The position numbers were made by a program, and so were the translations under genes. Below the pieces are notes generated by a model. It had not been told where the DNA came from, did not search any database, and was given only the letters and a program-made list of their open reading frames with translations. Of a stretch of DNA of 64,000 bases, positions 1 to 8,863 are shown piece by piece. The stretch is from UBA11400 sp964473555. GTDB lineage: Bacteria; Bacteroidota; Rhodothermia; Balneolales; HLUCCA01. Each line of letters begins with the position of its first letter. Within the stretch, counting starts at the first letter, position 1. The DNA lies in assembly GCA_964473555.1 (NCBI GenBank), contig CAYYPL010000001.1, positions 248,001 to 312,000 on the forward strand. Reading direction: 5' to 3'.

Positions 1-2
1 AT

Positions 3-98
3 CGTATCGTCCTACTGGAGAAAGGAAGAGTGATCCGTGACTTGAGGGGTGAAAAATCTGAAATGACACGCATACTGCATGAATACTTTGTAGGTTAG
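3..98 (+). CDS. C-terminal end of an ABC transporter ATP-binding protein (5' truncated by window edge)
   Basis: The third forward frame is open from the window edge to a TAG at 96-98 and encodes 31 residues. It begins RIVLLEKGRVIRDLRG, which resembles the segment after the H-loop of ABC ATPases (typically '...DRIVxLxxGRVxxD'), followed by a short helical tail. Only the last strand and tail are visible, so the transporter type cannot be told. leuS follows on the same strand after 127 bp. Confidence 0.6.
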   Translation, partial: RIVLLEKGRVIRDLRGEKSEMTRILHEYFVG

Positions 99-225
99 GT
101 ATCGTTCCTGGTTTTCAGATGAGTGATAACAGACAAATAAACTGATCAATCGTAGTTAATTCAACGATTATGCGATTTCTTGCTTATCTTTTCGGGCTTA
201 ACATTAATGAGTTTAACTGTGAGAT
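99..225 (+). other. Leader region of leuS
   Basis: This is 127 bp between the ABC ATPase stop and leuS. I see no convincing TAnnTTTG promoter box, no T-box antiterminator and no terminator hairpin. A TATCTTTT at about 185-192 is one mismatch from the Bacteroidota -7 box but lacks a partner TTG at the right spacing. Confidence 0.3.
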
Positions 226-2871
226 ATGAGCGAGTATAATCCTTCTGTTATTGAACCTAAATGGCAGAAATATTGGGTAAATAACAAGACCTTTAAGACA
301 GACGATTCCGATAAGACACGTCCGAAATTTTATGTGCTGGACATGTTTCCATATCCATCCAGTTCGGGGCTACACGTCGGTCATCCAGAAGGGTATACCG
401 CTACTGATATCGTAGCCCGTTACAAAAGAATGCGAGGATACAATGTCTTGCATCCAATTGGCTGGGATGCTTTTGGTCTGCCTGCTGAACAATATGCCGT
501 TAAAACAGGTACTCATCCACGTACAACCACCCAATCCAATATCGAACAGTTTCGCAGGCAGCTTCAGGCTATAGGTTTCAGTTATGATTGGGACAGAGAA
601 GTAGATACCACAGATCCCGCTTATTTCAAATGGACCCAATGGATCTTTTTGCAACTGTACAAACAGGGATTGGCCTATGAGGCTAGTATGCCCGTAAACT
701 GGTGTCCGGCTTTGGGAACCGTTTTAGCGAACGAAGAAGTGATCGATGGAAAAAGTGAAGTAGGAGGTTTTCCTGTTATCCGCAAACCTATGCGGCAGTG
801 GATGCTAAAAATCACCGCATATGCTGAACGACTTCTACAGGATTTAGATGATCTGGACTGGCCGGATTCAGTGAAAGAAATGCAACGCAACTGGATAGGT
901 AAATCTGAGGGTGCACAGATTAAATTTAAGGTGGATGGGTACAGTAATCATGAAATCGAAGTGTTTACTACTCGTCCGGATACGTTGTTCGGGGCCACCT
1001 ACATGGTAGTGGCACCTGAACATGATCTGATTTCGGTCATTACTACCGAAGACCAACGACGTGCGGTCGAAGCATATCAGGAAATGGCCGCAAAAAAGTC
1101 GGATCAGGACAGAACGGATGCCAGGAGGAAGAAAACGGGCGTTTTTACCGGTGGATTCGCGATTAATCCGGCTAGTGGGCTCAAGATACCTGTATGGATC
1201 GCAGATTACGTATTGATCAACTACGGAACCGGGGCAATTATGGCCGTCCCCGGTCACGATGAAAGAGATTGGGAGTTTGCCAAAACGTATGATTTGCCCA
1301 TCGTTGAAGTGGTCTCAGGTGGAAATGTACACGAACAGGCTTTTACAGATAATGAGTCGGGAAGGATTGTCCATTCAACCAACGAATCTGTAAGTCTGGA
1401 TGGATTAAGCGTAACTGAAGCCAAAAAGAAAATAACCACTTGGCTAGAGAGTAATGATTTAGGCCAGAAAACAGTGAATTACAAACTAAGGGATTGGTTA
1501 TTTTCACGACAGCGATATTGGGGTGAACCGATTCCTATCATTCACACGAATGGCACACACAAAGCAATCTCCGAGGACTATCTGCCATTAACACTTCCTG
1601 AGGTTGAAAAATATGAGCCTAGTGGAACCGGTGAATCTCCGCTTTCTGGCATCACAGAATGGGTAAATACTGTGGATCCCGATACGGGATTACCAGCCTT
1701 TAGAGAAACAAATACGATGCCCCAGTGGGCTGGATCATGCTGGTATTATTTGAGATACATTTCCCCAGACTATACTCATGGTCCCGTAGATCCTGAAAAA
1801 GAAAAGTACTGGATGCCGGTGGACATGTACGTCGGCGGAGCCGAACACGCCGTTTTACACTTATTATATGCTCGCTTTTGGCACAAAGTGTTATATGATA
1901 TCGGAGTGGTTTCCACAAAAGAGCCATTTCAAAAGCTTGTCAATCAGGGTATGATTCTGGGAGAAATGGAGTATACATTGTTCCTGGATGGAAAGGGCAA
2001 CTACGTTCATCCTTCCGAATCGGATGCATTTATGGGTGATTTGACTCGAATCAAATTATCCGATGAAGACCTTGATAAAGCTGGAAATGGGTTCAAACTT
2101 TCAGATACTGCAATCAGCCGATTGGGGTTAAATACCGCACAAGAATATTTGGTTGAAGCCCGGTCTTATAAAATGTCGAAGTCACGTGGCAATGTGATTA
2201 ATCCAGATGATGTGATTCGTGAGTATGGAGCGGATTCACTTCGACTGTATGAAATGTTTATGGGGCCTCTGGAGCAGGTCAAACCATGGAGTATGCGTGG
2301 TGTAGAAGGTGTTTCGAGATTCCTGAAACGAGTATGGAGGGTTTTTATTGATGAAGTATCCGATGAGCTCAGCTCAGACTTAGTGGACACTGAGCCTGAC
2401 AGGCAACAGCTTAAGGTACTTCATGAAACGATTAAAAAAGTCACCGAAGATATAGAAGGGGGCAGGTATAATACCGCGATTTCCCAGCTCATGATTTTCA
2501 ATAACGAGGCGATGAGATGGGAGCAAAAGCCCAAATCACTACTTGAAACGTTCTTGGTACTTTTATCTCCGTTCGCACCTCATATTTCGGAGGAACTTTG
2601 GGCAAGACTGGGACACCCAGAATCAATTTCAGCACAGGAATGGCCGAAGTACCATGAATCCTTCCTCGAGGCAAATTCTTTCACGTACGCAATTCAGGTA
2701 AACGGTAAAGTACGAGCTACTCTGGAGGTGGAGGCATCCTTGGCAGAAAATAAGGATTCGGTACTTGCGATGGCCAAAAGAGAAGCCTCTGTGGCCAAAT
2801 ATCTCTGTGAGGGAACATTGATCAAGGAAATCTTTGTCCCCAAGAAAATCATCAATTTTGTAGTTAAATAG
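226..2871 (+). CDS. leuS: Leucyl-tRNA synthetase
   Basis: This cytoplasmic class I aminoacyl-tRNA synthetase charges tRNA-Leu. The 881-residue length is normal for a bacterial LeuRS. The HIGH motif appears as HVGH at residues 50-53 and the KMSKS loop at 649-653. The CP1 editing insertion lies between, with the TTRPDT threonine-rich editing motif and the GTGAIMAVPGHDERD segment. The C-terminus has an anticodon-binding helical domain and a small tail domain (QVNGKVRA). The start at 226 gives the family-typical MSEYNPSVIEPKWQKYW opening. serS follows after 10 bp, so the two are probably cotranscribed. Identification is secure. Confidence 0.98.
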   Translation: MSEYNPSVIEPKWQKYWVNNKTFKTDDSDKTRPKFYVLDMFPYPSSSGLHVGHPEGYTATDIVARYKRMRGYNVLHPIGWDAFGLPAEQYAVKTGTHPRTTTQSNIEQFRRQLQAIGFSYDWDREVDTTDPAYFKWTQWIFLQLYKQGLAYEASMPVNWCPALGTVLANEEVIDGKSEVGGFPVIRKPMRQWMLKITAYAERLLQDLDDLDWPDSVKEMQRNWIGKSEGAQIKFKVDGYSNHEIEVFTTRPDTLFGATYMVVAPEHDLISVITTEDQRRAVEAYQEMAAKKSDQDRTDARRKKTGVFTGGFAINPASGLKIPVWIADYVLINYGTGAIMAVPGHDERDWEFAKTYDLPIVEVVSGGNVHEQAFTDNESGRIVHSTNESVSLDGLSVTEAKKKITTWLESNDLGQKTVNYKLRDWLFSRQRYWGEPIPIIHTNGTHKAISEDYLPLTLPEVEKYEPSGTGESPLSGITEWVNTVDPDTGLPAFRETNTMPQWAGSCWYYLRYISPDYTHGPVDPEKEKYWMPVDMYVGGAEHAVLHLLYARFWHKVLYDIGVVSTKEPFQKLVNQGMILGEMEYTLFLDGKGNYVHPSESDAFMGDLTRIKLSDEDLDKAGNGFKLSDTAISRLGLNTAQEYLVEARSYKMSKSRGNVINPDDVIREYGADSLRLYEMFMGPLEQVKPWSMRGVEGVSRFLKRVWRVFIDEVSDELSSDLVDTEPDRQQLKVLHETIKKVTEDIEGGRYNTAISQLMIFNNEAMRWEQKPKSLLETFLVLLSPFAPHISEELWARLGHPESISAQEWPKYHESFLEANSFTYAIQVNGKVRATLEVEASLAENKDSVLAMAKREASVAKYLCEGTLIKEIFVPKKIINFVVK

Positions 2872-2881
2872 TTTAATATCT

Positions 2882-4153
2882 ATGCTCGATATCAATTTTA
2901 TTCGCAGCAATACCGACTTGGTAAAACAGGGTATGCTTAACAAGGGGGAACGGGATGTTCACCTGGTAGACGAAGTACTTCAGGTTGATGAGAAATGGAG
3001 ATCACTGCTTCATATCTGCGACACCAAGAGAAACGAATCGAATGTGAAAGCCAAAGAGATTGGGAAACTTATGGGACAAGGATTGAAATCCGAAGCCCAG
3101 TTAATGATGGCTGAAACTACCGCCCTTAAGGAAGAAGTCAAACTCCTCGAATCTGAAATTACGGCTCTGTCAGAACGTCGTCAGGAAATGCTATTTCGAA
3201 TTCCCAATGTTCCGCATCCATCCGTTCCGATTGGAAAACTCGATACGGATAATCAAATCTTCGCTTCCTGGGGAGATCTATTAACCCAGGAATGGAGGAA
3301 ACCGCATTGGGACCTTGCAGAAGAACACGGGTGGATAGATTTCAAAAGAGGGGTTAAGGTCACGGGAGCTGGATTCCCTTTTTACACGGGTGGAGTAGCG
3401 AAACTCCAAAGAGCTTTGATCAATTTTTTTCTGGATCAGGCAGCACAGCGTGGTTACAGTGAAATCCAGGCCCCATACTTTGTCAATGAAGATTCAGCCC
3501 GCGGAACCGGTCAGATTCCGGATAAAGAAGATATGATGTACACAGTGCCCCGTGATGGTTTTTTTGCTATCCCAACGGCAGAAGTCCCAGTTACAAACTT
3601 TCACCGCGATGAAATCCTGGAATTGGACCAGCTCCCGGTTTACTATTGTGGATACACTCCATGCTGGAGACGTGAGGCGGGATCCTACGGTAAAGATGTG
3701 CGTGGCCTGAACCGATTGCATCAGTTTGACAAAGTGGAGTTGGTTAAGCTGGTCCATCCCGATACATCGTACCAGGAACTGGAAAAATTACGTGAGGATG
3801 CAGAGTTACTTCTAAAAGCATTGAAATTACCCTACCGTACTTTGCTGATGTGCACGGGTGATATGGGTTTTACTCAAACAAAAAAATATGACCTGGAGGT
3901 TTGGAGCCCGGGTCAGCAAAGATGGTTAGAGGTCAGTTCTTGTTCAAATTTCGAAGGCTTTCAGGCGCGTAGGATGATGATCCGTTACAGAGATGAGGAT
4001 GGAAAACCCAAAATTCTCCACACGTTGAACGGTTCGGGCCTGGCACTTCCCAGAATTGTTGCCTCAATTCTGGAAACCTATCAGGAACCATCGGGAAGAG
4101 TACGGGTTCCTGAGGTTTTAAAACCGTATCTAGGATCATCTGAGTATTTGTAA
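2882..4153 (+). CDS. serS: Seryl-tRNA synthetase
   Basis: This class II synthetase charges tRNA-Ser (and tRNA-Sec where present). Its 423 residues are typical. The N-terminal ~110 residues form the tRNA-binding antiparallel coiled coil, rich in charged heptads. The catalytic core follows with motif 2 (CWRREAGSYGKDVRGLNRLHQF, given here only as its family signature) and motif 3 (LNGSGLALPR). It starts 10 bp after leuS and is followed 12 bp later by an ATP-grasp gene, giving a leuS-serS-ATP-grasp run. Confidence 0.98.
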   Translation: MLDINFIRSNTDLVKQGMLNKGERDVHLVDEVLQVDEKWRSLLHICDTKRNESNVKAKEIGKLMGQGLKSEAQLMMAETTALKEEVKLLESEITALSERRQEMLFRIPNVPHPSVPIGKLDTDNQIFASWGDLLTQEWRKPHWDLAEEHGWIDFKRGVKVTGAGFPFYTGGVAKLQRALINFFLDQAAQRGYSEIQAPYFVNEDSARGTGQIPDKEDMMYTVPRDGFFAIPTAEVPVTNFHRDEILELDQLPVYYCGYTPCWRREAGSYGKDVRGLNRLHQFDKVELVKLVHPDTSYQELEKLREDAELLLKALKLPYRTLLMCTGDMGFTQTKKYDLEVWSPGQQRWLEVSSCSNFEGFQARRMMIRYRDEDGKPKILHTLNGSGLALPRIVASILETYQEPSGRVRVPEVLKPYLGSSEYL

Positions 4154-4165
4154 CCACTTCTCCTT

Positions 4166-5059
4166 ATGAAAATCGCATTAGTCTGTTATCATGTTCTCGA
4201 TAAATATCAGCATCAAACGGTAAAGGATGAAGATACCCCTCTACTGAGCTATCTTCGGCACAATGGGTTGAACATAGACAGAGTTGTCTGGAACGACGAC
4301 TCGGTAATATGGACCGATTATGATGTGGTTGTACTAAAGGCCCCTTGGGATTATCACGATCAACTCCCAAAATTTTTGGCTTGGCTGGATTCTGTTGAAA
4401 AGGGCGGATCTAAAGTCATTAATCCACCTGAAGTGATAAGATGGAATTCAAACAAAGAATATCTGCTTGAAATTGCAGAAAAGCTTCCGGTTATCCATTC
4501 TTTAGTTTTGCGACCCGGAAGTGAACTCAATCTGGAGGCTTTAAACAGACATTTCCAAACGGATAAACTGGTTTTCAAACCAACAGTGAGTGCTGGGGCT
4601 AAGCATACCTATCTCATTGATCACACTAACAGTGATAAGATGTTCGGAACCTTGAATGCTTTGATAGATGCTCAAGCCATGCTGGTCCAGGAATTTGCGG
4701 GCGAAATCAAAACGGAAGGCGAATGGTCGTTTTTGTTCTTTAATGGGGAGTATTCTCATCATGTGCTAAAGAAACCTGGAAAAAGCGACTTTCGTGTTCA
4801 ACATTACTTTGGTGGGACAATTCATCAGCCAGTAGTACATCGAAATCTTATAGAACAAACATCCAGGTATGTCGAACAGTATGCTTCTGGATGTATGTAT
4901 GCACGAGTCGATGGGATTGTCCGTAATGGTACGTTTCATTTGATGGAACTTGAACTTATTGAGCCATTACTGTTCCTGGCCTACTCCAAAGATGGAGAAA
5001 TTGCAGCTCAGACCAGATATCTAGAAGCTCTGAACAAACAAATACAACAAATAGGATAA
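4166..5059 (+). CDS. ATP-grasp family ligase, DcsG/RimK-like
   Basis: This 297-residue soluble protein resembles the ATP-grasp family containing the cycloserine-pathway ligase DcsG and many uncharacterised homologues. Visible hallmarks are the N-terminal strand MKIALVCYHVLD, the 'WDY' segment (KAPWDYHDQLPKF), NPPEVIRWNSNKEYL ahead of the nucleotide-binding lysine region (LVFKPTVSAGAKHTY), EFAGEIKTEGEWSFLFF, and the C-terminal metal-binding stretch ARVDGIVRNGTFHLMELELIEP. ATP-grasp enzymes join a carboxylate to an amine or thiol through an acyl-phosphate; the substrate is unknown. It lies 12 bp after serS, and its stop codon sits inside a strong hairpin. Confidence 0.8.
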   Translation: MKIALVCYHVLDKYQHQTVKDEDTPLLSYLRHNGLNIDRVVWNDDSVIWTDYDVVVLKAPWDYHDQLPKFLAWLDSVEKGGSKVINPPEVIRWNSNKEYLLEIAEKLPVIHSLVLRPGSELNLEALNRHFQTDKLVFKPTVSAGAKHTYLIDHTNSDKMFGTLNALIDAQAMLVQEFAGEIKTEGEWSFLFFNGEYSHHVLKKPGKSDFRVQHYFGGTIHQPVVHRNLIEQTSRYVEQYASGCMYARVDGIVRNGTFHLMELELIEPLLFLAYSKDGEIAAQTRYLEALNKQIQQIG

Positions 5060-5083
5060 CCCGGGTTATTGTCCCCGGGTTAT
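5056..5083. terminator. Strong hairpin between convergent genes, overlapping the ATP-grasp stop codon
   Basis: A perfect inverted repeat ATAACCCGGG - 8 nt - CCCGGGTTAT. The TAA stop of the ATP-grasp gene is inside the left arm, and the universal stress protein gene ends at 5091 on the other strand. There is no T-run on either side, so it may stabilise mRNA 3' ends or stop transcription only weakly. Confidence 0.6.
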
Positions 5084-5090
5084 AGCTCTT

Positions 5091-5933
5091 TCAGTCCCAA
5101 TTTGACTTCGAGTTGGGATTTGTGACCAAAATATTGGTTGATGCATGACGTAATACGTTAGCCGTAGTAGAACCCATTCTCAGATAATCTAATCCTGTAT
5201 GACCAAGAGTTGACATTACAACCAGGTTATAGGGATGGCTATCGAGATGTTTTACCAGGTATTCATGCGCTGATTTTTTGGTCAAATCAGCTTCGAAACT
5301 TACTTGGTCTTCAATTTCTTTGAAGAAAATCGATATATCTTCACGGAATTGCTTTTCTTTTGTCCTTACGTATGCTTCAAGGTGCGTTGCCGGTTCAGTG
5401 GCAGAGTACACGATGGCGTACAGAACGTGGATCGCCGCTCCCGTACTTTTTGCCAATGTAGCCACTATCGGATAGCTGTTGTATGCATTTTTGGAGAAAT
5501 CGGTAGTAAGAAGGATTTTTTTCATGGGGAAAAGCGGATATTTACCCTTAATAATGAGTACCGGTGTGTGGCTCAACCTGACCACTTTTTCGGTTACAGA
5601 ACCTAGTAATAATCGGTTGAATCCGTGTTTTCCGTGACTGCTCATTAAGATCAGGTCGAAATCTTTACCGTTATCTACAATCGCATCCACTGGGTTTTGA
5701 TCAGAAATGATAAACGACTGAATTTCTGATGGACTTAGAGTCGCCAAGGTTGCATGTTTCAAATCAGTTTCTGCATTTTCACGTGCATCAGCGCCATCGT
5801 AGCGTGTTTTAGAGAATGCGTACAAGGGCGTAATTGTTGCGCCAGTTTCAGTTACCATTTCTTTGGCTACCTGAAATGCCAGATTGCTGGTTTCTGACAA
5901 ATCGGTCGGGACAAGAATGCGTAGTTTTCTCAT
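5091..5933 (-). CDS. Tandem universal stress protein (two UspA domains)
   Basis: This 280-residue cytoplasmic protein is made of two UspA-type Rossmann-like domains, roughly residues 1-138 and 139-280. Each begins with a hydrophobic strand and '(T)TDxS' (RILVPTDLSETSNLA; KILLTTDFSKNAYNS). Each ends with the ATP-binding motif G-x2-G-x9-G-S/T (SSHGKHGFNRLLLGSVTEK; STLGHTGLDYLRMGSTTAN). Both motifs are intact, so nucleotide binding by both halves is plausible. Usp proteins aid survival under energy, redox or starvation stress. The upstream 88 bp holds a perfect palindrome (6005-6020) that could bind a Crp/Fnr-family regulator. Confidence 0.93.
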   Translation of the reverse strand: MRKLRILVPTDLSETSNLAFQVAKEMVTETGATITPLYAFSKTRYDGADARENAETDLKHATLATLSPSEIQSFIISDQNPVDAIVDNGKDFDLILMSSHGKHGFNRLLLGSVTEKVVRLSHTPVLIIKGKYPLFPMKKILLTTDFSKNAYNSYPIVATLAKSTGAAIHVLYAIVYSATEPATHLEAYVRTKEKQFREDISIFFKEIEDQVSFEADLTKKSAHEYLVKHLDSHPYNLVVMSTLGHTGLDYLRMGSTTANVLRHASTNILVTNPNSKSNWD

Positions 5934-5965
5934 AGTAATCCTCGCAATGCTTAGTAGTTGGGGGT

Positions 5966-6021
5966 TACATCAAGAATAGTTTACCCGATCAAACCTCATA
6001 AAACTATGACATATGTCATAA
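5966..6021 (-). promoter_or_regulatory. Candidate Crp/Fnr-type operator and promoter of the universal stress protein gene
   Basis: The perfect 16-bp palindrome TATGACATATGTCATA lies at 6005-6020. Reading toward the stress-protein gene, TATTCTTG (one mismatch from the Bacteroidota -7 box TAnnTTTG) begins about 34 nt after the palindrome centre. A transcript would then start about 41-47 nt from that centre, the usual class II activator geometry. The half-site TGAC/GTCA fits Crp/Fnr-superfamily sites in general; the regulator is unknown. Confidence 0.45.
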
Positions 6022-7284
6022 TCAGGCTGTTTTTTTAAAAGAATAGATTCGAAAAGTGTGAAGCGTTACCAGTAAAACCAATCCAAGGGTAAAAAGCCCG
6101 ATTTGTTCGAAAGTCACCCCATAATCCAAAGCGATACCATAAATGAGTGGTGCCAGTGCGGTACTGGTAACCATGACTACCGTGAAAAGACTTCGTATCT
6201 GACCAATCTTGTGGATACCATAAATCTCAGCAATGATGGCAGGTTTTACAACGGCACTGGTACCTACAGTCACTCCAAAAAGTAAAAGAAAAAAAACGGC
6301 TGCAGTATAACCAGGCAGGAATTGAAGTAGAGCTGTTCCTAGTCCCATAGGAAGTAAATGGTAAACAAAAATATTAATTCCAGAGTACTTATCGGTGAGT
6401 ATACCCCCAAAAAGCGAAAAAACAAGTCTTACCGCCCCATAGCCTGCAAATAGAAGGGTATACACGGTAATATCCCAACCCCTGGTCTCAGCAAGCAAGT
6501 ACTGGTAAAAGAAAAACCCCGTCGCCGTAAAGGATAACAAAAAAGACGGAATAGCCAGAATGTAAAATCTTTTCTCCTTTAACATTTGTAGGTAGAAAGC
6601 AGCTTTGCCTTGCTCAGTCGGATCTGATGTTGGACTCTCGATAGCTAAAGGGGTTTCCTGATTCCTGTCTGTAGCGAAAGAAACTCTCTTGGTAGATATC
6701 ACATCCATTGACTCTATGTTGATCCATCTGAGTGAAAGGAAAAATAACACCAAAAAAGCTGCACCCGATGCGATCGTGTATCTCCAGCCAATGTATCCAA
6801 TGAATAAACCCATAAGCAATGGGAAAATCATCTCACCCATGGAGAATCCCAGCGAGGAAATGCTCAAGGCTTTCCCGCGGTCTTTATCAAATTGCCTGGA
6901 CATCACAGTCATGCTTATGTGAGTCATTAAACCTTGTCCCCCTAGCCTGATACCGATTAATGCGAGAAAAAGAATCCAAGGTGACCAAACAACGGATAAC
7001 AACACGGTAGATGTACCCAGTAACAGGATTGTTTTGTGTGTAAAGGGCCTTACAGGACGATCATCTATGACATGCCCAACTCGGAGAAGTAGTAAAGAAG
7101 CAAGTACCGTAGCTATTGCATAGTAGGACCCAAACTCCGTTTTTGTCAAGGTCAATTCTGCCAGGATGAACGGGACATACAAAGAAATCAGAAATGTTTG
7201 CCCAAAACTCGAAAATAAAGTGAGCAACCATCCAAATGTAAGCTGTCTGAAATTGTTCCGTAGAAACGATATATAATCGTTCAA
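6022..7284 (-). CDS. Major facilitator superfamily transporter
   Basis: An inner-membrane permease with about 12 predicted transmembrane helices in two halves, separated by a hydrophilic loop (about residues 195-240 in the long form). The open frame extends upstream to a TTG at 7335. I prefer the TTG at 7282-7284, which gives 420 residues beginning (M)NDYISFLRNNFRQLTFGW. The longer form would translate through a promoter-like TATATTTC and an inverted repeat. The start remains uncertain. The SSFGQT motif in TM1 and the RVGHVIDD loop resemble monocarboxylate/oxalate-type MFS carriers, but the substrate cannot be told. It is divergent from the aldehyde dehydrogenase gene. Confidence 0.85.
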   Translation of the reverse strand: MNDYISFLRNNFRQLTFGWLLTLFSSFGQTFLISLYVPFILAELTLTKTEFGSYYAIATVLASLLLLRVGHVIDDRPVRPFTHKTILLLGTSTVLLSVVWSPWILFLALIGIRLGGQGLMTHISMTVMSRQFDKDRGKALSISSLGFSMGEMIFPLLMGLFIGYIGWRYTIASGAAFLVLFFLSLRWINIESMDVISTKRVSFATDRNQETPLAIESPTSDPTEQGKAAFYLQMLKEKRFYILAIPSFLLSFTATGFFFYQYLLAETRGWDITVYTLLFAGYGAVRLVFSLFGGILTDKYSGINIFVYHLLPMGLGTALLQFLPGYTAAVFFLLLFGVTVGTSAVVKPAIIAEIYGIHKIGQIRSLFTVVMVTSTALAPLIYGIALDYGVTFEQIGLFTLGLVLLVTLHTFRIYSFKKTA

Positions 7285-7315
7285 AATTTGATTCGATTGA
7301 AAAAGTGAAATAATA

Positions 7316-7334
7316 TGTGTGAAATATACACACA
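7316..7334. promoter_or_regulatory. Inverted repeat between divergent MFS and aldehyde dehydrogenase genes
   Basis: TGTGTG - 7 nt - CACACA, 19 bp in all. On the minus strand its centre contains TATATTTC, one base from the Bacteroidota -7 box, with a TTG about 24 nt upstream. It could be an operator overlapping the MFS promoter, which would also argue for the shorter MFS start. Confidence 0.35.
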
Positions 7335-7402
7335 AACGAACCTTTAATGCACCAACTATTGTTGTACCCGAGTGACATGAAATCCAGCAACATTTCTACA
7401 CC

Positions 7403-8773
7403 ATGACCGATATTAAACCACTTTTTGAAGCTTTGCGCACTCAATCTCAGCGAAATCCCTATCCTGCGTATGCACAAAGGATGAACTCACTAAAAAAGAT
7501 CAGAAAGATATTGACTTCAGATATCAAAGGTATCACTGAGGCCATTCAACACGACTTCGGCAAACCTTACAGTGAAATTCTGCTAACTGAGATCGTCTCT
7601 GTTGTTCATGAAATCGATTTTATACTTGGACGATTAAAAAAATGGATGAAACCAGAGCGCGTTGCTGGTAATTTTATCACGTTTCCATCACGATCTGAAA
7701 TCCACTCAGTACCTTACGGGACCTGTTTAATTATCGGAGCATGGAATTATCCGGTCCATCTGCTTCTTATGCCATTGGTTGGCGCGATTGCTGCTGGCAA
7801 TCGAGTTGTTTTAAAGCCATCTGAACTCGCAGAAAATACTTCAAAATGGATAAAAGGCGTCTTCGATGCCTCATTTGATTCCTCTGAAATTCTGGTTGTC
7901 GAAGGTGGTGCTGAAGTTAACAGACAATTACTGGAACAACCATTTGATAAAATCTTCTTCACAGGCTCTACAAGAGTCGGTAAACTTGTTATGGAAGCAG
8001 CTTCCAAGAACTTAACGCCGGTGACACTCGAGTTGGGAGGGAAAAGTCCTGCCATACTTTTTGATGATGCAAATCTACGTGTGTCGGCCAAAAGAATATG
8101 GTTTGGTAAATGCATGAACGCCGGCCAGACTTGTGTAGCCCCAGATTATGTGTTGGTACCAAAATCGAAATACAATGAATTTGTTTCGATTTCTGAGCAC
8201 GTGTTGAAGGAATTGTATCCTGATGGATATCGAGTCGTTGAAAATTATACCCAAATTGTCTCTATTCACCATTTTGAAAGACTGAAATCTCTTTTAGAGG
8301 GAGCAAAAATTGAACTTGGTGGTGAATTAAACGCACAAACCAGGTTTATAGAACCTACTTTGGTTCAGATGGATAGCTGGTCGCATGGTTTGATGCAAGA
8401 GGAAATCTTTGGACCCATATTACCGGTCTTAACCTATGAAAATGAATCGGAATTGAGATCACATCTGAACCACTCACTCAATCCACTGGCATGTTACTTA
8501 TTTACTGAATCGGAGCAAACTTCAGATAAGTGGATCAAAGAGATACAATTTGGTGGTGGCTGTGTCAACGATACCCTTAGTCATTTGGTTAATTCCAGAC
8601 TTCCATTCGGAGGTGTTGGTAACAGTGGTACAGGAAGTTATCACGGCAAGACTAGTTTTGATGTGTTCAGCCACAAAAAATCGATTTTAAAACGGAATAC
8701 ATGGGTTGACGTATCAATAAGATACCAGCCATTTGATCGATTAAACAAACTGCTCAACTATCTGATAAAATAA
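7403..8773 (+). CDS. Aldehyde dehydrogenase, class 3-like (NAD(P)+)
   Basis: It oxidises an aldehyde to the carboxylate with NAD(P)+. At 456 residues it matches the short, class 3 type (YwdH / fatty or coniferyl aldehyde dehydrogenase group), which lacks the N-terminal extension of ~500-residue ALDHs. The general-base glutamate is E210 in LELGGKSP and the catalytic cysteine is C244 in NAGQTCVAPD, the normal 34-residue spacing. The cofactor motif FTGSTRVGK precedes them. The C-terminal tail (FDRLNKLLNYLIK) is amphipathic, as in membrane-associated class 3 enzymes. The substrate is not evident from context. Confidence 0.93.
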   Translation: MTDIKPLFEALRTQSQRNPYPAYAQRMNSLKKIRKILTSDIKGITEAIQHDFGKPYSEILLTEIVSVVHEIDFILGRLKKWMKPERVAGNFITFPSRSEIHSVPYGTCLIIGAWNYPVHLLLMPLVGAIAAGNRVVLKPSELAENTSKWIKGVFDASFDSSEILVVEGGAEVNRQLLEQPFDKIFFTGSTRVGKLVMEAASKNLTPVTLELGGKSPAILFDDANLRVSAKRIWFGKCMNAGQTCVAPDYVLVPKSKYNEFVSISEHVLKELYPDGYRVVENYTQIVSIHHFERLKSLLEGAKIELGGELNAQTRFIEPTLVQMDSWSHGLMQEEIFGPILPVLTYENESELRSHLNHSLNPLACYLFTESEQTSDKWIKEIQFGGGCVNDTLSHLVNSRLPFGGVGNSGTGSYHGKTSFDVFSHKKSILKRNTWVDVSIRYQPFDRLNKLLNYLIK

Positions 8774-8863
8774 TCTCCGTATTGCGTAATCAAGAGTAAC
8801 TCTTGACTCTCATGAGGTTAAAAAAAAAAATAGTAGATTGGAATAGTCGAAAAATGGACTCAT

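Noticed and set aside
99..225. T-box or other riboswitch ahead of leuS-serS
   Set aside because: No T-box core, specifier stem or antiterminator/terminator pair is visible.
868..1257. 129-codon minus-strand frame inside leuS, and many similar antisense frames
   Set aside because: They lie antisense to well-conserved genes; composition and lack of motifs mark them as shadows.
8790..8806. Inverted repeat TCAAGAG-TAA-CTCTTGA after the aldehyde dehydrogenase gene as a terminator
   Set aside because: The loop is only 3 nt and no T-run follows directly; too weak to call.
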